From Pelomyxa schiedti (lineage: Eukaryota; Evosea; Pelobiontida; Pelomyxidae): a stretch of DNA of 24,077 nt. Within the stretch, counting starts at the first letter, position 1. Each line of letters starts with the position of its first letter. Below are positions 7,986-18,185 of this stretch, one piece after another. The translations under genes and the position numbers were made by a program. Below the pieces are notes generated by a model, which saw only the letters and a list, made by a program, of their open reading frames with translations, had not been told where the DNA came from and did no database searches. Location: positions 8,435 to 32,511 of the forward strand of contig JAHLWZ010000434.1 of the NCBI GenBank assembly GCA_020536535.1, in the 5' to 3' direction.

Positions 7986-10437
7986 CTATGAGTGGAAAGG
8001 ACTGTCATCGCAGGAGGGGGGTTTTGGGCTATCAGTTGTTTTGTGGTGGTTGGTTGCTGTTAGTGGCACTTGGTTGTGTTTATTGTCCACTTGTGTATGG
8101 TGGTTAACTGTGTGCCTAGTGTGGGATGGGGATTCTGGCCCGGCACTGTGGCATTGGTTCTGTGAGTCAGTGGGATGTTGCTGTGGCTGCTGTTCCACAG
8201 GTTCCGCTGTGGTAGCCGGTGTAAGAGCGGGAGGGAGAGTGGGTGCTGTTGCCGTTACTATTTTTATAGTTGTTTCTAGTAGTGAGGTGGGTTGTATTGT
8301 GAGGGGTGTTTCTGGTGGTGTTGGTGGAGGGGATTCTGGGACCGCCGGTAGTTGTTCTTCAAGTGGTTTCGTTACTGTGGTGACTACACTTTCCGTTTCC
8401 GTTGGTTTGGTTGCTGGTGCAGATGGGGGAGTGGGTGCAGTTGTGATGGGTGGACTCTCTAGAGACTCCGTCACAAGCAGTTTCCAAAGCTCCATAACAA
8501 GGTCACCGGCGATTTTGGAGTCCTCCAACACTAGTGCTAGTCTCCTCTCCAAATCAGATGGTGTGACGTGGGACTGAAGGTTTTTCAGTATGAAGTCCTG
8601 GAGAATTGAGTCCGGCTCTCCCATTAGGTCTGCTACTCGCCCAAAAAGCCAGTCATCAATATGGCCGTTGAGAATCGCGTTCTGTGGAATTTCAGAAATG
8701 AAACGTTTGTTGTTTCTTACGTTGTCTATGTGGTCCCATGGTATCTGAAAGGAAAAGAGTTCCTCCTTAGTTCTTGGTACTTTAGAAGAGGAGTCGGGTT
8801 CTTTCTGTGGATGTTGTGATATCGGTTCAATCTGATTGGCACTCAGTGTCCATCTTGAGTTTAATTATTATTACTGGACTAGACCAAAAATAACCTGTGG
8901 TGTTTCCCTTCTCCTCTTTGGGCTACTGGGTCGCCTGTGCTCCATAAAAGGAGAGGACTTCCTTTTAATGATATGGGATAGTTGCAAATCTTGGGAGGAG
9001 TCATGTGGGCCATTCACAACAAAATTTATACCTGAAGATACAAAACTTCCATACTCTCCGGTGTTCATTTCAAGTGGGTTCAAAGGTGAAAGAGGGTATT
9101 GCAGTGCCCTTGTAAAGGTGTCAGGATCGTATTGTTCCAGATGCCGGTCATATTGATCGGAGTCATTAATAGGGACACTGTCCATGCCTGATGGTAATGT
9201 AGGATCACTATAAATTCCCTTATCTTTTGAAAAAGGGAGACAGCAGTTTACCAACTGGATATCTCTTGGGCTGAAGTGAAAGGAGGGTGAAACTTTGGCT
9301 CGTCGTTTGTTTCATTGCTTTTGAGTCTAATCAATTCTTCCAGTTTTCTTGCACAGTCCATGAACTGGTCCTTTTCTGAATTTTATTAGTGTCTTTCCAA
9401 GGCAGTGACGGATACCAATCACGTGAATATCTTGCAGAAAGCTTGTGGTTTCTTCTTCTGATAACTAGTGAAGAGTTAACACAGTAGACAGAATAACAAC
9501 AATACCGTAATTTTGGTGTTTTTCAGCATTCTTCGATGCAACAACTGGAATGCTATGGCAGGTCCTTGACGAAACTTGAACTCACACCTCCACAAATACT
9601 GAGCTGTTGTTTTCTTGAACACTCTGTCCCAGCTTTTTACTGTACCACATACCTGTTGTAAGGATCACAAAGGAACAAATTACTAGAGGTAACCAAAGGC
9701 ATTACTTGAAGTAAGGACAAAAGCAATTCAGGGTTTAGTTCTGGTCCTTCCATCGCCACGTAAACCAAGAAAGCGCTTGGCTCTCCAGTGGAAGATGTAC
9801 ACTTTTGGTTTGTTTCTGCCCTTGAACTTCTCGCTTCGCTCTGTGTAGTGCTGGGCTTACTCCTTGCGTCACCACTGCCTTCCGAACTCCTTTTTCTTGA
9901 GTCCCTTCTATCCACTCTCCTATCAGCAACCGGTTCCCTGCTGTCGTACTGCCTCTCACACTCCTCCTTCGTAGGTCTTTTTGGTTCCTGGTTTCTTCGC
10001 GATTGCAACGCCTGATCCCTCATTCTCTGCTGTTGCTGTTGGTACATGTACCTCCTGTTCTGTAACGCCTGGCCCTGCCAGCGGCAATAATCCCTCATCC
10101 TCATTGACATCAGCATTTCGTGTTGGCTCATCAGATCGCGGTACCGCCTCTCCATTTCCATCTCCATTGTCATTGACCTTGAGGCGTCGCGCAATCGCGA
10201 TCTGCCGCCACCACAGCCACCGCCACCGCCACTGCCCCCGCGATCGTACGAATCGCCGCCGTTCGTCCGCGGTGGATCTAGATCTTGGGTGCGACGAGAA
10301 CTGGTGTTTGTGCTGGTGACGCTATTGCGCGGTGGAGATAAAGACGGAGACGACACCGGAGATGGGGAGTATGACCTCAAGCCGGATCTGCGACCAACGG
10401 CGTCCCCCACGGCACGACTAGGCGACACCCGCGACAT
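7986..10437 (-). CDS. RBM25-like splicing factor with RRM and PWI domains
   Basis: Exons, minus strand: 10437-9706, 9652-9506, 9464-9416, 9375-9252, 9207-8895, 8831-8721, 8681-7986; 723 codons in frame. The N-terminus is rich in Ser, Arg, Gly and Met and has a Q5 run. An RRM begins near residue 225: AFLVYV strand, helix, then CGTVKSWDRV, WRCEFKF (RNP1 position) and an LLHRRML helix, in the style of RBM25. A linker with acidic and basic patches and PKRRRE (probable nuclear signal) follows. The PWI fold spans about 478-560: ELFSFQIPWDHID, HIDDWLFGRVADLMGEPDSI, LERRLALVLEDSKIAGDLVM, ELWKLLV. The classic P-W-I triplet is not literal here. The last 160 residues are Pro/Thr-rich. RBM25 binds RNA and U1-associated factors and affects splice-site choice; nuclear action here is inference from homology. 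Within exon 5 a 42-nt segment (9024 to 8983) has GTATAA...CAAG ends and preserves frame, so it may be an alternative intron. The start is chosen at MSRVSPSR because the longer open frame to 10740 has no support. Confidence 0.85.
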
Positions 10438-10806
10438 TCTCTTTGCTGTTTTTTTTTTTTTTTTCGTTTCAACAAGATCTCCCTGATCAGTTGTCACCGC
10501 AAACTTCAAGATTACTCTCAACAAAAGCTGAGGAGTGACTGCTTCACATTGGCAGGTACTGGAGTTTATCCCAGAATCTGAGAGTGATAACTGTGATGGA
10601 ATTCCGAGGTATTGAGTATTTGAAGGGTGAGGACATGACGTTGAAGCTTCAGAGAGGAATGTCCCATTTCCTCGTGCTTTTGGGGATGGTTCGGCACACG
10701 GATTCCTCATCGAGATTCTCAGGAATGTCAAAACGATCATTTTTTGTTTTTCGTAATCTATCTATCTTTTGTTCTTTTGAAGGCACGCGTGCGGATCTAC
10801 GACCAA
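10438..10806. promoter_or_regulatory. Divergent promoter region between the PWI-domain gene and AsnRS
   Basis: 369 nt separate the two divergent start codons, so the genes share upstream DNA and may be co-regulated. It contains T/A homopolymer tracts at 10449-10464 and 10740-10750. I see no clear TATA box or other recognisable element. Confidence 0.5.
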
Positions 10807-13410
10807 ATGGCTACAGAGTCAACAGCGACACCAACAGCGACGACAGCGGCGACTGCGACACCCGCGGTCAACACTGCGGAACACAGGCCGATATTGGAGG
10901 CGTTGCATCTCGACAAAAAGCGCATCGACGACACTCTGCGCAACCCAAAACTCACGTCCGATCTCGTGGAGATCGCCCAAGCGGCAAAGGTCGACGCCGC
11001 GACCGGCGTTCCCAAAGAAATCGGCAATTTGCTCTACTCGATCGCGACGGTGAGCGCCTTTTGCGTTTTTCTTTTCTCTTTTCTTTTTTGCTCACCTTTT
11101 TTTTTTTTGGACAGGAGTACCCAGCAACAGGCACAAAGGAAGCCAGAACGATAGTACTATTGCACATCGTTGCAGGGAAAATAACCTCCAAAGCCCAACT
11201 TCTGGTGTGTGCCACTTTCTGCTTTGTTGTATCCTGTATTCTGGTTGCCAGGACTGACGAGCCTATTAGGCAGCGTTTGAATTGTGCGGCAAAGGTGGGG
11301 TTGTTTCAGCGGAACAGTTGGACGTCCAATGTGGTGTTGGTGTGAACCTCACCCAGCCTCAAATGGATGAGGCTGTGAAGCAACTGGCAGAAGCTAACCC
11401 AACTGCAGCACCCTCTGCTCTTTTCAAGCTCATTAAAGGTTATATTCCCGTTGTAACCCTTCTTGTACTGACCTTGATGCACACAGCGCATACCACGTTG
11501 AAATGGGGAGACATGGCTTTCCTGAAGAAGTGTGCTGATGCACATGCAAAAGTTGCCGAGCAGCACGCCCCTGCCAAAGCGAAACCTACTGCAGCTTCAA
11601 CCACTACTACTGCAGCCGCACCCAAAGCAAAAGCGCCTGCAACCGTGTGTTTTGCCTTTTGGCCACTTACATTCTCATCTTTGGGATAGATGAGGTTTGA
11701 GGATCTTGTTGAAGATCCCGCTCTCCCTGCAGCCGTCAGAGCTGACATCCTAGAATGTGGAAAGATGCAAGGAAAAAGAGTGAGGGTGTTCGGTTGGGTT
11801 CACCACATCCGCACACAGAAGAGTGTGACTTTTGTGGACTTGAGAGATGGACAGGGCTTCTTGCAAGTAAATTCAACCATATGAAAAAAATTTCCACTAA
11901 TCCTTTCAGTGTGTTTTAACTGGGCCCCGAGTTGCCAGTGAAGCACTGCTTGCTCAGCTCCTCAGGGAGTCCTCTGTGGAACTTACAGGCGTTCTCAACC
12001 ATCTTCCAGAAGGGAAGCGAGCAGCTGGTGTGGCCACTGCACAGCCTCTTGAGTTGATAGTCGATTGGTGGCGAATTGTTGGGAAGTCTGATGTTGATTT
12101 GGAAAAGATTGTGCAACCAGACTCAACTGTACCCCAAAGATTTGATCAAAGACGTAATTTTCCACTTTCCTCGTCATTTTCCACTTATATCAACTTTGAC
12201 AGATATTATTGTACGAGGAGAAAGGACATCAGCAGTACTAAAGCTCCGATCAGTGGTCATGCAGTGTTTCCGAGAGTATCTCTTCGCCCACAAATTCACC
12301 GAGGTGACACCCCCCACAATTGTTCAGACACAGTGTGAAGGTGGCCGTATGACACATTTTCCTTTTCTCATTTCTTCATGCAGGTGGGTCGGATCTTTTT
12401 GAGATGAACTATTTTGGGGAAAAAGCTTATATGACCCAATCCAGTCAGCTGTACTTGGAAACCGTGATACCAGCTGTTGGACCAACTTTTTGTGTTGTAA
12501 GTTACCAATACTCGAATGTGCCACTTTAACTTTATTTTCAAAGCTCCCTTCCTTCCGAGCAGAGCAAAGTAGGACTCCCCGTCACCTTGCTGAATACACA
12601 CATATGGAGGTTTCCTAACTGCACCTATGTACAAGGAATTAACACATTAACAGGCTGAAATGCCGTTCATTGTATTTGAAGATCTCCTTGCTCACCTTGA
12701 AGATACCATTTGCACTGTATGTGCGGCGGTACTGGAACGAGCACCACAACTCGTTAAGTACCTCAACCCAAACTTCGAGGTGCCAGTCCGACCATTCAAG
12801 AGGATGACCTACAGAGAAGCAATCAACTTCTGCAATGAGCACCATGTAAAATACACCCCCTTATCCTTCCTCTAACCTCATTTGTGAACCAGATCATCAA
12901 CACCGAGACTCAACTGCCATTCGAGTACGGCCAGGATATCACAGAGAAGCCGGAACGTGAAATGTGCGCCCTGATTGGAAAACCCATCTTCCTGATGCGG
13001 TTCCCTGTTGAGATGAAAGCCTTCTACATGAAGCGACCCGCCGACGACCGCTCCGTCACCGAAAGCGTTGATGTGGTATGCGCATTCCCTCCGTCACAAA
13101 CAAATTCCACACACAGTACCCCACCACAAACACCCCAGACTAACCTCAATGACAGCTCATGCCCGGCGTCGGGGAGATTGTTGGAGGATCCATGCGTATT
13201 GATGACTACGATGAGCTGATGGCGGCCTACGCCCGCAACAAGCTGGACCCCTCGCCGTACTACTGGTTCACGGACCAGAGGAAGTACGGCACATGCCCCC
13301 ACGGTGGCTACGGCCTTGGCGTGGAGAGGTTCCTGATGTGGATGACAGCAGACCCGCACATCCGCAACATGTGCCTGTACCCAAGGCACATACAAAGGTG
13401 CACCCCTTAG
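10807..13410 (+). CDS. Asparaginyl-tRNA synthetase with a GlnRS-type N-terminal RNA-binding domain
   Basis: Exons: 10807-11049, 11115-11204, 11270-11438, 11487-11644, 11690-11866, 11910-12153, 12203-12340, 12384-12496, 12544-12609, 12654-12845, 12893-13075, 13156-13410; 675 codons in frame. It charges tRNA-Asn with asparagine in the cytosol. Residues about 28-200 match the non-specific RNA-binding N-terminal region of eukaryotic Gln[48 protein letters not shown] Lys/Ala/Thr linker follows. The OB-fold anticodon domain begins near 248 ([26 protein letters not shown]). The class II core runs from about 355: [45 protein letters not shown]. Motif 2 is [19 protein letters not shown] at 448-466. 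[30 protein letters not shown] (motif 3 at 642-650) and the family-typical RCTP end complete it. No mitochondrial presequence is evident. The divergent neighbour is the PWI-domain gene. The ATG at 10807 has no closer upstream in-frame rival and is followed by a Thr/Ala-rich leader. Confidence 0.95.
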
Positions 13411-13655
13411 ATAGCCCAAACCCACCAGAGCCAAACACACAACACAACCCATTCTTTTGGGAAAAACACCAGAACAACAAACAACAATAAATACAATTGA
13501 GTCTGTTTGCTGTGTACCCCAGAGTGCCCCCACAGTTTCTGTAATTTTTTTTTGATCAAAACAATCAAAACAAATAAACTACCGGATCAAAACCGAATCG
13601 GTAGAACAACCCCTGCACGGCCCCACAACACCCCAGAAACTGGTAGCATCCCACA
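13411..13655. promoter_or_regulatory. AsnRS 3' region and M28 peptidase upstream region
   Basis: AATAAA at 13486-13491, 76 nt after the AsnRS stop, is a good poly(A) signal candidate. CTACCG...CGGTAG at 13579-13604 is a small inverted repeat (6-bp arms, 14-nt loop) 52 nt upstream of the peptidase ATG. It could form a leader hairpin or be a protein-binding site. Two similar ATCAAAAC units lie nearby (13553-13590). Confidence 0.4.
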
Positions 13656-16103
13656 ATGTCGTCTGACATACCTCTTGTTGAGCACAAAGGGGCGTGGTCG
13701 AAGGAGCCGTCGTCGGTCTCGTGGCGTGGGCGGTGTACAAGGCGAAAAGTTGCTTTTGCTAGCGTTGTGGCATTCGCGGTGGTGGTTTTGGTTATAATTG
13801 CCCTCGGTGTGTTATCTATTTTTGTCTTTCTCCCTTTTCAAATTCAATGCATTCATACTTTTTTTTTGCTGTTGCTGCTATTACTGTTGTTGTTTTTGTA
13901 AACGAAACTTGTCAATTGTAATTGCGGTTTAGTCCTGGTTGCTGTGAGAAACAAGAACGATGATGTGCACTTGGACGAAGATATTAATGTTGACAACATT
14001 GTTGAGGAACTTGGGCAACTTGAAGATATTGCCGAGCAATACGGCAATTGCCGAACTGACTTTAGTGGGTACGAATTCCGGCATATTTTTATGTCACTAA
14101 TGTGGAAACCAAAAAAATAAGGGGATATGAAGCATCACTCGAATATCTGGAAGAGCAGTTGGCAGGGTCTGGCCTTATTGTTTGGAGGAGTCCAGTATTT
14201 TTCTCCCTCAGAATGCTCAACACAACAAGCGCCCTTAAAATGTCTCTGGTGTCACCTGTGAAGGTGGACTTCATACGCAATACCGACTGGAGGATTTTGG
14301 GAGGCAGTATCAGTAGCAACGTCTATGGAGCCCCCTTGTGCAATGTTTCTGGTCCTGGTTGTACTGACGCAGATTATACCGGTAAGGTTACTGTTTGCAG
14401 TCTTCTACTCTGACTAATGACTAGGTTGCCCAAACGGCGCTGTCGCTGTTATTACTGACCCCCTCAACGTCTGCTCTTGGAGTGAAAAGGTTGCTGTAGC
14501 TGTCAAGTACGAATATTTCCGGCTTGTTTTCTTTTCTAATGATCGAAGCAACTCTGCTGCAATGATAATGGGCTATAGCACCGACTATCCAACCTCCCCA
14601 CCAAGGTACACTACTTTAGAAAGGATAAGCTAATCCACGATTAGGTATTATTTTTCGGCGTACAACCACCCAATTCCCGGCATTACTGTAACTGGCAAGT
14701 ATGTAACGCCCCTTATTTTCCCATGTGGTAAAAGAAAGCAGTTTGGCGCAAATGTTACTTGCCTATGGTGTCAGTGCTACAGTGAACGTTGAGGTTCTCC
14801 TATTCACCTTCCACTTTTTCTTTTTCCAACATCTTTAGTTCCTCATTGAAACAACTATCGTATTCACAGAAAATTTGATTGCAGAAACCCCAACTGTATG
14901 GGTGTTTTCATTGCCCCTACTGATTGCCAATTAGGGAAATTCAGATAATATAGTGACAGTGGGGGCCCATTTGGATTCTACTTCCGAGGTTGATAGTTTC
15001 TCTATCTTCTTTCCTCCCATTTTCCGGTTTACCAGGGTTTGAAGTATGGTAATTAGGGTCCAGGTATTAATGACAACGGGAGCGGAAGTATGACTCTGTT
15101 AGAGCTAGCTCTGGTTGTATCGAGAACAAAGTAGTTACCAAAAGGTCACTACTGAATTGGGCTAACTATGTCTTGAGGATGTCCGATTGGATTAAAAACA
15201 AGATACAGTTTATGTGGTGGGCTGCAGAAGAGTACGGTCTCGTTGGGTCAGTACTGTACTTGCAGGTATTTTATTTCCTTTTCTTGAAAAGAATGACTAA
15301 AATGATAGGTTTTCCTCATAGTACCTCAATGCAACCGACAGAGCCAAAATTGTTTGCAACCTGAATATGGATATGACAGGAAGCCCAAATTACATTTTGG
15401 AGATAATAAATGGATCTACTGTAACCCAGCCTACAGCGCAATATGGAAGTATACAAATCCAAGTACTCCTTTAAATATCTGCCTTCTAATTTTTAATTGT
15501 TGTAGAAATTGTATTCCGATTACCTGGAATCGCAGGATTTCCATTACAAACTGATTAACACCCATGGTGCTTCCGATTATTATCCCTTCAATTACTATGG
15601 CATTCCGGCCAACTCGATTGCAGGAGGGGCAGGTAATTTCCATTTTATATATTATATTTCACCCTCAAATATCTCCTTAGGAGAACTCAAAACCGCTGAT
15701 GACCGCGACTTATTTGGCGGTGTATGCAATGTTGCAGCCGATCCCTGTTATCATCAGTATTCATAAAACTTACTTCATTACATACTAACCACAACAGGGT
15801 ATGCGATACCATGGACAATTTCTCCACCGAGTGCCTTGAGCTAATTGGTATTGGTTCCATTTCTTATCTCCAGAATTTGTTCCCCTTTCACTCATTGAAA
15901 AAACAGCCAAGGCGAATGCGCATGTAACACAAGAGCTTGCACAAAACGAAAATGTTAGGGACTTACTGTTTGGAGGCGCAGCCCAAACACAGCAACAACA
16001 ACCAATTGATTTACAGGACTTCCTAGACACCGTGGCACAGAACAACAAGCATTACTCTATCCTCTCCATAGAACCACTCCATGTAACAGATATACTATCT
16101 TGA
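13656..16103 (+). CDS. M28-family zinc aminopeptidase (aminopeptidase Y-like), membrane-anchored
   Basis: Exons: 13656-13806, 13933-14068, 14122-14381, 14425-14506, 14549-14605, 14645-14698, 14739-14793, 14839-14895, 14935-14988, 15057-15130, 15178-15265, 15322-15462, 15506-15632, 15681-15756, 15798-15847, 15874-16103; 563 codons in frame. It should remove N-terminal residues from peptides in a vacuole/lysosome, in secretory vesicles or outside the cell. A basic N-terminus followed by a membrane helix (about 31-55) suggests a type II anchor. GYEASLEYLEEQL opens the luminal domain. A PA-like insert follows (GCPNGAVAVITDP, NHPIPGITVTGN). All five metal ligands of the family can be seen: H296 (VGAHLDS), D308 (GPGINDNGSG), E345 after catalytic E344 (WWAAEEYGLVGS), D373 (NLNMDMTGSPN) and H470 (DPCYHQ). 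The length matches yeast aminopeptidase Y (about 540). The intron between exons 15 and 16 is only 26 nt, and skipping it would break the frame. It is followed closely by the SAM/U-box gene on the same strand. Confidence 0.92.
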
Positions 16104-16283
16104 AAACAAAACAAAACAAAAAAAAAAGTTGTGCTCTGTGGGCTTCGAACCACGCCACAACAAAACAAGTTCCCTTTCCTCCCAAGTTGCTGGGGTGCGA
16201 AAAACCAAGTCGGAAATCACACAAACAAAATCGAAATAACAGCAAATCAGAAAAACAAAATAACCACAACGAACTAAACCAAC
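16104..16283. other. Short intergenic region containing a tRNA-like segment
   Basis: 180 nt between the peptidase stop and the SAM/U-box start, rich in AAACA units. On the minus strand, GTGGTTCGAAGCCCAC (16138-16153) resembles a tRNA T-arm/B-box. About 50 nt earlier on that strand there is a weak A-box-like stretch, and a T9 tract follows (16123-16131 read in reverse), as in a Pol III terminator. No full cloverleaf can be drawn. It may be another member of the tRNA-like repeats seen at 4.1, 4.3 and 7.5 kb. Confidence 0.35.
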
Positions 16284-17939
16284 ATGAGCGCGTTTCCTCG
16301 TCTTGTACCAAAAACCACTGTTGGGAACACAAACCAGCCCCAACTACAAAACGCCACACTCCAGCAACTACCACCACCAACTAAATTAAACAACCCCACC
16401 CAGCCCCAAAAAGCCCAACCACCCACTTCACAACCTCCTGTTCAGATAAATACCACACCCAATTCCACAACACAAGGAGCAGCAACAGCAACTGCAGCCG
16501 CAGCAACTGCAACTGCAACAGCAAACAATAACAACGTGGCCACGCAAAGGCAGGCACAGCGCTATGCCACAGTGCAATACAGTGACCTGGTCACATCAAG
16601 ATCCACCCAGCAGTTCCTGGAGTCACTCCACACACTCATCTACACTGACATTGACAAGTTCCTGCACCCCCAAGTAACCCCAACACAGCCAAACGCCGAT
16701 GACGTCATCAAGCAAAAGGCCGCCCTGCTGGCTCAGTCGTCATCTTGCGCGCAGCAACTGCAGCGAGGCGGGTGGGTTCTGTCCGCGGAGTTGCTTTCGG
16801 CCGTGACGTCACAGCGAATCCGGCCTTCCACGAAGGCAGCCGCCGCGGCCATCATCAGCGATGTGATGTGGCTCAATGCTGATAAGTACCAGGACGAGGC
16901 GAATACCTCTCGCGCTGAGATGCTGTCCCTGGATGACGAAGCGGCAATACATCAGAAGCTGCTCAAGGACGCGAAGGACGAGGAGGAAGCTCTGGAGGCA
17001 CAGCTGAGGCTTGTGAAATTGAAAAAGGCCCAGGAGCAAGGGAAGTGCGAGGAGTTGAGGAGGCTGAGCCTGCAGGCAAAAGCAAAGAACGAGGTTCTGA
17101 CCGCAAAGGAGAAGCTGTTCAGGGCAGAGCACCAGGGGACTGAGGAGACACTGAGGGGTGTCATTGAGGCTATTGGGGCACTTCAATCGAAGATTCGGGC
17201 TTCGAAGCTGGAAGACTTGACCTGCAGCGATGTTGCTATGCTTCTGAGAGAGCTGGGATTGTCTCAGCACTGCGAGGCATTCGAAAATATCCCGTGCAAT
17301 GGGCCTACACTAGAGCTTATTGTTAACGAGAACAACTGGGAGGACACCGGCATCACTGACATCATGGAGAGGAAACTGCTATCATACTCAGTGTGGTTAA
17401 TAAGTTCCTCTGGGAGAATCCGCGCCCCAATCCCAAGTGACCTCACAGCTAGTGTACTGGGCACTGAAGATACCTCCCTGTTGCAGCTTCCCTCATTCTC
17501 AGGACCGCAACTTGAGCAATGGCTCCGAGTCTGTCACCTCGCAGATAAATTCTCTTCTGTTCCTGGATATGCATTCCTCGAGATGACAGGCACTGACCTC
17601 AAACGGCTGGGAATCGACCTTCCCCTCTGTCCACCAGTAACCAGGCTGATCAAGGCCACAAGGGTGAGCCTGGCACAGGCATTCGTAGTAACAAGCATGC
17701 GTGAATCCAGTGTTGCACTAGAGAACAAGAGGATACCGCCGCAGTGGCAGTGTGCCCTCACAGGGAGGCAGATGCAAAACCCAGTGATTGCAAAGGACGG
17801 CTTTGTCTATGACTCCTCGACGGTCCCACCAGAAGAATCAACCCACAGCCCACTTACTTATGAAGAATGGACTCCCAGTTCCATTCTACCATGGACTTGT
17901 ATCACCTGGAAGAAACTACTTGACAACAGGAGGCTTTGA
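16284..17939 (+). CDS. Coiled-coil, tandem SAM and U-box-like protein (intronless)
   Basis: A single uninterrupted frame of 551 codons. Residues 1-90 are Pro/Gln/Thr/Asn-rich and low in complexity, with an Ala/Thr run (TATAAAATATATA). About 100-200 is helical. About 205-300 is a charged coiled coil (EEEALEAQLRLVKLKKAQEQ). A SAM-like domain lies at about 309-374 (LEDLTCSDVAMLLRELGLSQ, then IMERKLLSYSVWL) and a second at about 405-462 (LEQWLRVCHLADKF, MTGTDLKRLGIDLP). The end, 484-551, resembles a U-box: IPPQWQCALTGRQMQNPVIA, KDGFVYD, then YEEW. U-boxes recruit E2 ubiquitin-conjugating enzymes, so it may be an E3 ligase that assembles through its SAM domains. The usual CPIT motif reads CALTG, and a loop inserts EESTHSPL, so activity is uncertain. 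It has no introns although every neighbour has many, which suggests a retrocopied or recently acquired gene (inference). Confidence 0.8.
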   Translation: MSAFPRLVPKTTVGNTNQPQLQNATLQQLPPPTKLNNPTQPQKAQPPTSQPPVQINTTPNSTTQGAATATAAAATATATANNNNVATQRQAQRYATVQYSDLVTSRSTQQFLESLHTLIYTDIDKFLHPQVTPTQPNADDVIKQKAALLAQSSSCAQQLQRGGWVLSAELLSAVTSQRIRPSTKAAAAAIISDVMWLNADKYQDEANTSRAEMLSLDDEAAIHQKLLKDAKDEEEALEAQLRLVKLKKAQEQGKCEELRRLSLQAKAKNEVLTAKEKLFRAEHQGTEETLRGVIEAIGALQSKIRASKLEDLTCSDVAMLLRELGLSQHCEAFENIPCNGPTLELIVNENNWEDTGITDIMERKLLSYSVWLISSSGRIRAPIPSDLTASVLGTEDTSLLQLPSFSGPQLEQWLRVCHLADKFSSVPGYAFLEMTGTDLKRLGIDLPLCPPVTRLIKATRVSLAQAFVVTSMRESSVALENKRIPPQWQCALTGRQMQNPVIAKDGFVYDSSTVPPEESTHSPLTYEEWTPSSILPWTCITWKKLLDNRRL

Positions 17940-18185
17940 CACCACTGTTTTGTAACTCAGTATTGATGATTAAGAATGCTCTTGCAAATAGTGGGTGATT
18001 CGACAACTGAGAGAGTTGATGTGTAGATCCGCTTAGCGGAAAAAAGTCAAAGGGTGAAAAATATAAACCACCGCATTTTTTCGTTCGTTCTGTTCAAGGA
18101 GCACTTTTTTTTTTTGAAAACAGAAACATCAAAACAAGGGGAGCCACGTGCGGATCTTCGTGTCGTGCGACATAACCAACCAACA
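17940..18185. promoter_or_regulatory. Upstream region of the PH-domain gene
   Basis: CCGCTTAGCGG at 18029-18039 is an odd-length palindrome (5-bp arms). GTGAAAAATATAAA at 18054-18067 is TATA-like, about 120 nt before the ATG at 18186. The first part is probably the 3' UTR of the SAM/U-box gene. Function is inferred from position only. Confidence 0.3.

Noticed and set aside
8041-8577. Plus-strand 178-codon open frame rich in Val/Gly
   Set aside because: It is the antisense shadow of the Pro/Thr-rich tail of the PWI-domain protein. The minus-strand reading has the PWI domain and splice structure.
10438-10740. In-frame open extension upstream of the PWI-domain protein start
   Set aside because: It is AT-variable, includes a lysine run from a T-tract and shows no family resemblance. 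MSRVSPSR at 10437 looks like a true RS-type start and leaves room for a divergent promoter.
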